A program made the translations under genes and the position numbers. From Mariprofundus sp. (GTDB taxonomy: Bacteria; Pseudomonadota; Zetaproteobacteria; Mariprofundales; Mariprofundaceae): a stretch of DNA of 5,927 nucleotides. Under the pieces are notes generated by a model. The model was not told the DNA's origin and did not search any database. It was given only the letters and a program-made list of their open reading frames with translations. Within the stretch, counting starts at the first letter, position 1. Each line of letters starts with the position of its first letter. The DNA lies in contig JAJFLF010000042.1 in the NCBI GenBank assembly GCA_021772845.1, positions 1-5,927 on the forward strand, read 5' to 3'. Below, piece by piece: positions 1 through 3,859 of this stretch.

Positions 1-771
1 ACCATCGGCCATGCCAAACAGCGTATTCATGATGGACTTTATTTGGGTATTACCGAGCCGGGCATTATTGCGGCTGAGGCGCCCAATCCGATTGTGAATA
101 ATCTGACGATATTCCCTGATATTGAAAAACGACTGGAAGCATTTGTGCGTACAGGTCATGGCATTATTGTCTTTGCCGGAGGGGTTGGAACGGCCGAAGA
201 GATACTCTATCTATTGGGTATTTTGCTGCATCCAAAGAATAAGGATATACCGTTCCCGCTCATATTGACCGGGCCTGAATCAGCCAGAGCTTATTTCAAA
301 CAGATTGATGCATTTATCGGTTTAACGCTGGGCGACGAGGCGCAACAGCGTTATCAGATTATTATTGATGATCCGGCACTGGTGGCTCAGACCATGCGGG
401 CAGGCATTGATGAGGTGCGTGAGTATCGCAAATCCATCGGTGATGCATTTTATTTCAACTGGAGCTTGATGATTGATCAGGCCTTTCAGCAACCCTTTGC
501 ACCAACGCATGAAAATGTGCGCTCCCTGGCACTGCATAAAGATCAACCGGGCTATTTGTTGGCGGCAAACCTGCGGCGCGTATTTTCAGCGCTGGTTGCC
601 GGTAATGTGAAAGATGAGGGCATCCGCGCGATTGAAAAGTATGGTGACTTTGAGATTCAAGGAGAGGCCTGCATCATGGAGCCGGTTGATCGTTTGCTTA
701 ATGCGTTCGTAGCACAGGGTCGCATGAAGATGACGGCAGACAGTTATCGTCCGTGTTATAAAATCGTTTAA
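1..771 (+). CDS. ppnN: Pyrimidine/purine-nucleotide 5'-monophosphate nucleosidase PpnN (YgdH), 5'-truncated
   Basis: The frame is open from base 1 to the TAA at 769-771, giving the last 256 residues; the start lies outside the window (E. coli PpnN is about 454 residues). An in-frame TTG at 43 is not the start, because recognisable PpnN sequence (TIGHAKQR) precedes it. PpnN is a cytoplasmic LOG-family enzyme that cleaves nucleoside 5'-monophosphates to free base and ribose 5-phosphate; the E. coli enzyme is controlled by (p)ppGpp. Recalled E. coli sequence matches almost throughout: EPGIIAAE, IVN, PDIEKRLEAFVR, the LOG nucleotide motif GGVGTAEE at visible residues 60-67, YLLGI, PLILTGP, YRIIIDDPA-like, GDA..FNWS, AGNVK..GIRAIE and a C-terminal FVAQ.RMK...Y.PCY. 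One oddity is that the Pro normally opening the PGGxGTxxE motif is Ala (residue 59). The gene converges on the DUF481 gene, 32 bases away. Identification is firm from memory-based comparison, without a database search. Confidence 0.93.
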   Translation, partial: TIGHAKQRIHDGLYLGITEPGIIAAEAPNPIVNNLTIFPDIEKRLEAFVRTGHGIIVFAGGVGTAEEILYLLGILLHPKNKDIPFPLILTGPESARAYFKQIDAFIGLTLGDEAQQRYQIIIDDPALVAQTMRAGIDEVREYRKSIGDAFYFNWSLMIDQAFQQPFAPTHENVRSLALHKDQPGYLLAANLRRVFSALVAGNVKDEGIRAIEKYGDFEIQGEACIMEPVDRLLNAFVAQGRMKMTADSYRPCYKIV

Positions 772-803
772 CCCACATCTAACCTTTTCGTGTTAATGAT
801 CGT

Positions 804-1517
804 TTAAAAATTCACTACCAGTGTAATCGCTGTCTCCAGGTCAGTCTTTCTGATCGTAGCAGGCACCTTGCTGTTATGTTCTACCTTGAACGATATTTTA
901 CTGGAGAGATGCGAGTTTAGTGCATGCTGAAGTGCTGTGACTGATTCAGTGGCCCAACCATTTTTGCCGCCTTCAGTGGATAGATCCTGTGTGAAGGTGG
1001 CAGAATCACTGATTTTCCACTTTAAAGCTGTAGCTGAACGCATAATGGCTTCATTCTTTTTCGTGAGATCGGTAAAGTGGCTCTGCCTCAAACCGCCACC
1101 GAGTTCGACTTTCCATTGTAATTGATCATTTTTGATCAGATCACGACCATAACCCATCGTTTCACTGAAACGGCGTTTAAAACCTGCAAATCGATCACTT
1201 TCAAAACCGAGACGAAGAAAGAGATAATCACGCTCGGTAATTTTCCAGTCTTCCTGCAGGCTGGCTTTGTATGTTTCGGCCGTTGTTTGATTTCTATCTG
1301 AGGAGTTGTTCGCACTACCAGTGATCGTGTCGCGTAGTGACTCTCCGTCGTTCACCGACTTGAGCTTGGCATTTACGTTTAATGTTTTGGTATTGCCTGA
1401 GGTAAGAACAGCGCCAAGTTCAATATTATTTTTCCAAGTGCCTGTTTTTTCTTCGGCATAAGCCAGAGGAGATGAGATGAGCAAAAAGGGAAGTAGGGAT
1501 ATCAATGATTTTTTCAT
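804..1517 (-). CDS. DUF481 family (YdiY-like) outer membrane beta-barrel protein
   Basis: This encodes a 237-residue secreted protein. The N-terminus is a classic Sec signal peptide: MKK, a hydrophobic core (SLISLLPFLLISSPL) and a likely cut after LAYA, before EEK. The mature part consists of alternating amphipathic strands (GTWKNNIELGAVLTSGNT, DYLFLRLGFESDRF, WKVELGGGLRQS) and ends in LVVNF, the aromatic C-terminus read by the BAM machinery. The opening 'W...ELG...TSGNT' pattern and overall length fit DUF481 proteins such as E. coli YdiY, often named salt- or acid-induced outer membrane proteins; substrate and exact function are not known. I chose ATG at 1517. A TTG at 1538 would add seven residues (MIPILRT) ahead of an already complete signal peptide and is less likely. 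No good Shine-Dalgarno precedes the ATG. It is transcribed away from the broken 4Fe-4S gene's 3' end and may have its own promoter in the 115-base gap. Confidence 0.85.
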   Translation of the reverse strand: MKKSLISLLPFLLISSPLAYAEEKTGTWKNNIELGAVLTSGNTKTLNVNAKLKSVNDGESLRDTITGSANNSSDRNQTTAETYKASLQEDWKITERDYLFLRLGFESDRFAGFKRRFSETMGYGRDLIKNDQLQWKVELGGGLRQSHFTDLTKKNEAIMRSATALKWKISDSATFTQDLSTEGGKNGWATESVTALQHALNSHLSSKISFKVEHNSKVPATIRKTDLETAITLVVNF

Positions 1518-1524
1518 GGTGCGC

Positions 1525-1552
1525 AGGATAGGAATCAAATATGAAGCTTCAA
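1525..1552 (-). promoter_or_regulatory. Possible sigma-70 promoter for the DUF481 gene
   Basis: Read on the - strand there is TTGAAG (1552-1547), a 16-base spacer, then TATCCT (1530-1525), resembling -35 and -10 boxes with one or two mismatches each. The -10 box ends only 7 bases before the ATG at 1517, so transcription would start at or next to the start codon, giving a leaderless message. That would fit the missing Shine-Dalgarno, but the match is weak and could be chance. Confidence 0.2.
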
Positions 1553-1632
1553 TGAAAAGAATACCCTGTTAGTGAAACAGTGCGTTTAACCAGCAGTCTG
1601 AAGTGATCATCCAACTTATGCGGCTGTTAATC

Positions 1633-2342
1633 TCAGGATGATTTTAGATAATCCTGTATCGTTTTCATCGAACGCCTGTAGTGATATCTGACCTGTTCAG
1701 TACTGTACCGATGTTCTGTTGCTACAGGGCAGCTAAGACGTGCATGGCACACCTCTTTGCAGAGAGAATCAGCTTGTAAGCGGTAATCCATACACTGTTG
1801 CAATGACAGATCACCAGAGCGCAGGGCATTGCCAGCGCAGGCCGGGATGCAGGGTTTATCCACACAGCTCAGGCAGGGTGATGCATCAGCGATGGGTTCT
1901 GTTACTTCGAGCTTCGTATCGGCCAATAGAACCACACGATAGGCAAACCATGATCCGAATCTGGCATTGATGCCGATACGAAATGGTGATGCATGATGCC
2001 AACCGGCCAACTGCCCCAAGGCTTGCAGCGGGATTTTTGAACCGGGCCGGGATATAAGAGATGAAAATGGCAAGCAGTCTGTTCATGTTCAAACCAGCTT
2101 TTAACGGTGTGAATGGAGAAGCTGTCGATAGGGTTTGCATCATCCAGAAATGGCGACTGTTGCAAGGCTCTCCACATATCTTTGCCGGCATGCCCAAACA
2201 CCAATAGCTGTCTGTATTGGACCAACTCTGTTTCATCCAGCTGAATCGATTGTCTTACGTCCTGTGGCAGGCTATCCAGATCAAATACGGCCAGCATATT
2301 TAAACCAGCATTCAATAACAGATGGCTTTCGACATGATTCAA
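1633..2342 (-). pseudogene. Frameshifted gene for a two-cluster [4Fe-4S] protein, MMACHC/QueG-like
   Basis: Two - strand frames join into one protein. The N-terminal 103 residues (LLVFGHAGKDMWRALQ, NPIDSFS..TVKSWFEHE, LLYPG) run from 2342 to 2034. The C-terminal 133 residues (from IPLQALGQLAGWHH) run from 2034 to the stop at 1633. Restoring one A in the A5 run (2034-2038) gives VQKIPLQ and a 236-residue product. Residues 123-140 (IGINARFGSWFAYRVVLL) resemble the HPRFGGWFAIRGVVLL segment of human MMACHC, and YSTEQ near the end matches its YSEEQ. Eight cysteines follow: C157-x2-C-x4-C-x3-C169 and C184-x10-C-x3-C-x5-C205-P, enough for two [4Fe-4S] clusters as in QueG-type reductases. I recall similar uncharacterised proteobacterial proteins; the reaction is unknown. 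The TTG start at 2342 is preferred because GGGAG lies 8 bases upstream; ATG 2297 lacks such a site. The break may be real decay or a sequencing error. Confidence 0.72.
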
Positions 2343-2350
2343 GATGGCAT

Positions 2351-2355
2351 CTCCC
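2351..2355 (-). promoter_or_regulatory. Ribosome binding site GGGAG deciding a TTG start
   Basis: On the - strand GGGAG (2355-2351) stands 8 bases before the TTG at 2342, which is in frame with the 4Fe-4S protein. The next in-frame ATG (2297) has no purine-rich site upstream, and the TTG at 2357 overlaps this site. An ATG at 2350 is in another frame and reaches a stop after three codons. Confidence 0.45.
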
Positions 2356-2370
2356 AAGCGTTTCCGACGA

Positions 2371-2387
2371 ATGCTAATAGCATGCTA
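2371..2387. promoter_or_regulatory. Overlapping palindromes, possible operator
   Basis: Two perfect dyads overlap in 17 bases: ATGCTA-A-TAGCAT (2371-2383) and TAGCATGCTA (2378-2387). Together they give two direct copies of ATGCTA around one TAGCAT. The element sits about 30 bases upstream of the proposed start of the - strand 4Fe-4S gene, a usual place for a repressor or activator site. It is also about 270 bases upstream of the sigma-54 start, within the range of a bacterial enhancer. No regulator family is identifiable from it. Confidence 0.3.
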
Positions 2388-2585
2388 CTGAATGTGGATA
2401 GGCTATACAGTTCTTTTTGACTCTTCGGACTCGGTGATTGAGACAAAGCTATGAACAAGTGATGTAATAGTTTTAAATCAGTTAAAGTCCTGTGTTGCAT
2501 CGACCTGTTGAAACGAAGGCTAAAAGCAGGCATTTAAAACCTTCTAAATCAACGTCCTGATTCGTGCTAAGTATTTTCCTGATCA

Positions 2586-2600
2586 TGCTATAAGTATAAT
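2586..2600 (+). promoter_or_regulatory. Possible sigma-70 extended -10 sequence
   Basis: TGC-TATAAG (2586-2594) is an extended -10 motif, and a perfect TATAAT follows at 2595-2600. No good -35 hexamer lies 16-18 bases upstream of either (the best is TATTTT at 2572). It could give housekeeping transcription of the signalling operon in addition to the sigma-54 promoter. AT richness alone may explain it. Confidence 0.28.
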
Positions 2601-2628
2601 AACTACATGCGTGGAGAGCCAGGAATTA

Positions 2629-2644
2629 TGGCACAACCTTTGCT
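2629..2644 (+). promoter_or_regulatory. Consensus sigma-54 (RpoN) -24/-12 promoter
   Basis: TGGCAC (2629-2634), five bases, then TTGCT (2640-2644) matches the TGGCAC-N5-TTGCW consensus exactly. The invariant GG (2630-2631) and GC (2642-2643) are 12 bases apart as required. Transcription should start near 2655, pointing to the + strand: about 36 bases before the ATG of the remnant receiver gene at 2691 and about 170 before the HD-GYP gene. Sigma-54 promoters need an AAA+ enhancer-binding activator, which is not encoded in the window. This is the best-supported regulatory site here. Confidence 0.65.
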
Positions 2645-2690
2645 ATAACCAACTGAATTAGTCAGGTATTTTAGTTCTAAGTAAGGTGTT

Positions 2691-2826
2691 ATGTCAGGTG
2701 AATTAGGGGAAACAGCTTTAGTTTGATGATCACGAAGCTATCTTTTTTTTAAAGAAACCTGTCAACTTAGATGAACTGATAAGAGAAATTGAATCTGCTC
2801 TGCTGACACAAAAGGAGCCATTGGCA
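2691..2826 (+). pseudogene. Collapsed response-regulator receiver gene (remnant)
   Basis: The stretch looks like the two ends of a receiver domain with the middle missing. ATG at 2691, after TAAGGTG, reads MSGELGETALV and then TGA. Shifting frame at that point (base 2725 onward) gives DDHEAI, so the start would have been ETALV(V)DDHEA, the first beta strand and acidic pair of a receiver. The same frame goes straight on to FFLKKPVNLDELIREIESALL, the conserved Lys-Pro loop and last helix of a receiver. About 80 residues, including the phosphoacceptor Asp, are absent, with a T8 run (2743-2750) near the junction. The second frame has no stop before the downstream ATG at 2827. The sigma-54 promoter lies at a normal leader distance upstream, supporting a former real gene. 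The match is by eye; a short translated leader is the alternative. Confidence 0.5.
2811..2817 (+). promoter_or_regulatory. Strong ribosome binding site of the HD-GYP gene
   Basis: AAAGGAG ends 9 bases before ATG 2827 but only 3 bases before the in-frame TTG at 2821. The spacing selects the ATG, giving MENNKATILVVDD as the N-terminus. The site lies inside the tail of the remnant receiver frame, so translation reaching that far could be coupled to the HD-GYP gene. Confidence 0.7.
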
Positions 2827-3849
2827 ATGGAAAATAACAAAGCGACGATTTTAGTGGTCGATGACACACCTGAAAATATTGATGTTCTGGTCGGAACTTT
2901 AAAAAGTGAATATAATATTATGGCCGCTACCAATGGGCAGATGGCGTTAAACATTGTTGAGGCCGCTCAGCCAGATATCATACTGCTTGATGTGATGATG
3001 CCTGGTATGGATGGCCATGAGGTTTGCCGCCATCTTAAGGATAATTACAAGACACGACATATCCCGGTCATTTTCATTACTGCAAAATCTACGGTGCATG
3101 ATGAGACGATAGGGTTGGAGCTAGGTGCTGTTGACTACATAACCAAGCCGATAAGCCCGCCTATTGTTCGCTCGAGAGTAAAAACTCATCTTGCACTCCA
3201 TGATCAGAATCGAGAATTGGATAGAAAGGTGCGCCAGAAAACGTTTGAGTTGCATCAGACACGTTTGCAGGTCATCCAGCGATTAGGCCGTGCTGCTGAG
3301 TATAAGGATGATGATACCGGACTTCATGTTATCCGTATGAGCAAATACTCTCAGGTTCTTGCCTTAGCTTCAGGCATGAACGAAACCGATGCTGATTTAC
3401 TGCAGCATGCAGCTCCAATGCATGATATAGGCAAAATAGGGACTCCTGACCATATTCTGAAGAAACCAGGAAAACTCGATAAAGATGAGTTCGATGTCAT
3501 GAAAACACATGCTGAAATCGGAGCCATGATAATTGGAGAGGACGATTCCGATTTGATGCAGGTGGCTAGAGCTGTAGCTCTTACTCATCATGAGAAATGG
3601 AATGGACAAGGCTACCCCAAGGGACTCAAGGGAGAAGATATTCCCTTTGTCGGGCGCGTTGTGGCCATTGCCGATGTGTTCGATGCCTTGACCTCAAAGC
3701 GACCATATAAAGAGGCATGGCCAGTGCAAAAAGCAGTGAACCTTCTCCAGTCTGAGGCCGGAGAGCACTTTGACCCAAAACTGATCCCCTTGTTTGTAAA
3801 AGAGCTGCCTAAAATCCTTGGAATTAAAGAAGAGTTTGATGAGAAGTAA
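2827..3849 (+). CDS. RpfG-type response regulator: receiver + HD-GYP cyclic-di-GMP phosphodiesterase
   Basis: This encodes a 340-residue cytoplasmic protein. Residues 5-122 form a receiver domain with acidic pair D12-D13, phosphoacceptor D55 (LLDVMMPGMDG), T85 and K107-P108. A short linker (123-150, QNRELDRKVRQKTFEL) resembles a signalling helix. Residues 150-330 form an HD-GYP domain with E158, the TGLH motif (H167), H199-D200 in HDIGKIG, H228, the H254-H255 pair and the GYP signature at 262-264 (NGQGYPKGL), plus ADVFDALTSKRPYK and GEHFDP. All metal ligands expected for a di- or tri-iron HD-GYP site are present, so it should be active in breaking down c-di-GMP to pGpG or GMP, with phosphorylation of D55 as the control. 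Length and order match RpfG. It precedes the hybrid kinase by 10 bases in one operon, and that kinase is its likely partner. Transcription probably comes from the sigma-54 promoter at 2629. Confidence 0.93.
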   Translation: MENNKATILVVDDTPENIDVLVGTLKSEYNIMAATNGQMALNIVEAAQPDIILLDVMMPGMDGHEVCRHLKDNYKTRHIPVIFITAKSTVHDETIGLELGAVDYITKPISPPIVRSRVKTHLALHDQNRELDRKVRQKTFELHQTRLQVIQRLGRAAEYKDDDTGLHVIRMSKYSQVLALASGMNETDADLLQHAAPMHDIGKIGTPDHILKKPGKLDKDEFDVMKTHAEIGAMIIGEDDSDLMQVARAVALTHHEKWNGQGYPKGLKGEDIPFVGRVVAIADVFDALTSKRPYKEAWPVQKAVNLLQSEAGEHFDPKLIPLFVKELPKILGIKEEFDEK

Positions 3850-3859
3850 GGATATCCCC

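Larger units (their letters stand above)
2343..2690. other. Divergent intergenic regulatory region
   Basis: No convincing gene lies between the start of the - strand 4Fe-4S gene and the remnant receiver gene. The only open frame, about 64 codons on the - strand (2339-2533), has no recognisable domain and low-complexity Ser/Leu composition. The region contains overlapping palindromes (2371-2387), a near-match to the IHF consensus (2547-2559: AATCAA, 4 bases, CTG where TTR is expected), an AT-rich stretch with TATAAG and TATAAT hexamers (2589-2600), and the sigma-54 promoter at 2629-2644. An IHF-like site about 100 bases before the predicted start would suit a looped sigma-54 promoter, but a one-mismatch hit is weak. 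Confidence 0.55.

Noticed and set aside
763..807. Direct repeat ATCGTTTAA at 763-771 and 799-807 in the convergent gene gap
   Set aside because: Nine bases, each copy overlapping a stop codon region. Chance is enough, and no hairpin terminator is visible in the gap.
937..1125. 62-codon + strand open frame
   Set aside because: Antisense shadow within the DUF481 gene.
1566..1580. CTGTT-AGTGA-AACAG hairpin as a terminator between the two - strand genes
   Set aside because: Only a 5-base stem with little GC and no following T run on either strand.
1745..1760. Second sigma-54-like sequence, TGGCAC followed by TTGC
   Set aside because: The spacer is 6 bases, so GG and GC are 13 apart instead of 12, and it lies inside the coding part of the 4Fe-4S gene on the opposite strand with no gene start downstream.
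2025..2045. Programmed -1 ribosomal frameshifting to join the two 4Fe-4S frames
   Set aside because: The slip site C-AAA-AAT allows re-pairing only in the A site (the CAA tRNA would move to TCA), and I see no stable downstream stem. Mutation or sequencing error is simpler.
2339..2533. 64-codon open frame on the - strand ending in a TTGA overlap with the 4Fe-4S start
   Set aside because: No recognisable domain, low-complexity composition and no good ribosome site. The overlap with the TTG start is suggestive of coupling but not enough to call a gene.
2628..2648. Mini-ORF MAQPLL with AGGA upstream
   Set aside because: Six codons only, and it coincides with the sigma-54 -24/-12 element, so most of it lies before the predicted transcription start.
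2730..2954. 74-codon open frame on the - strand across the HD-GYP start
   Set aside because: Antisense to the receiver domain of the HD-GYP gene and to the remnant receiver; no domain or ribosome site of its own.
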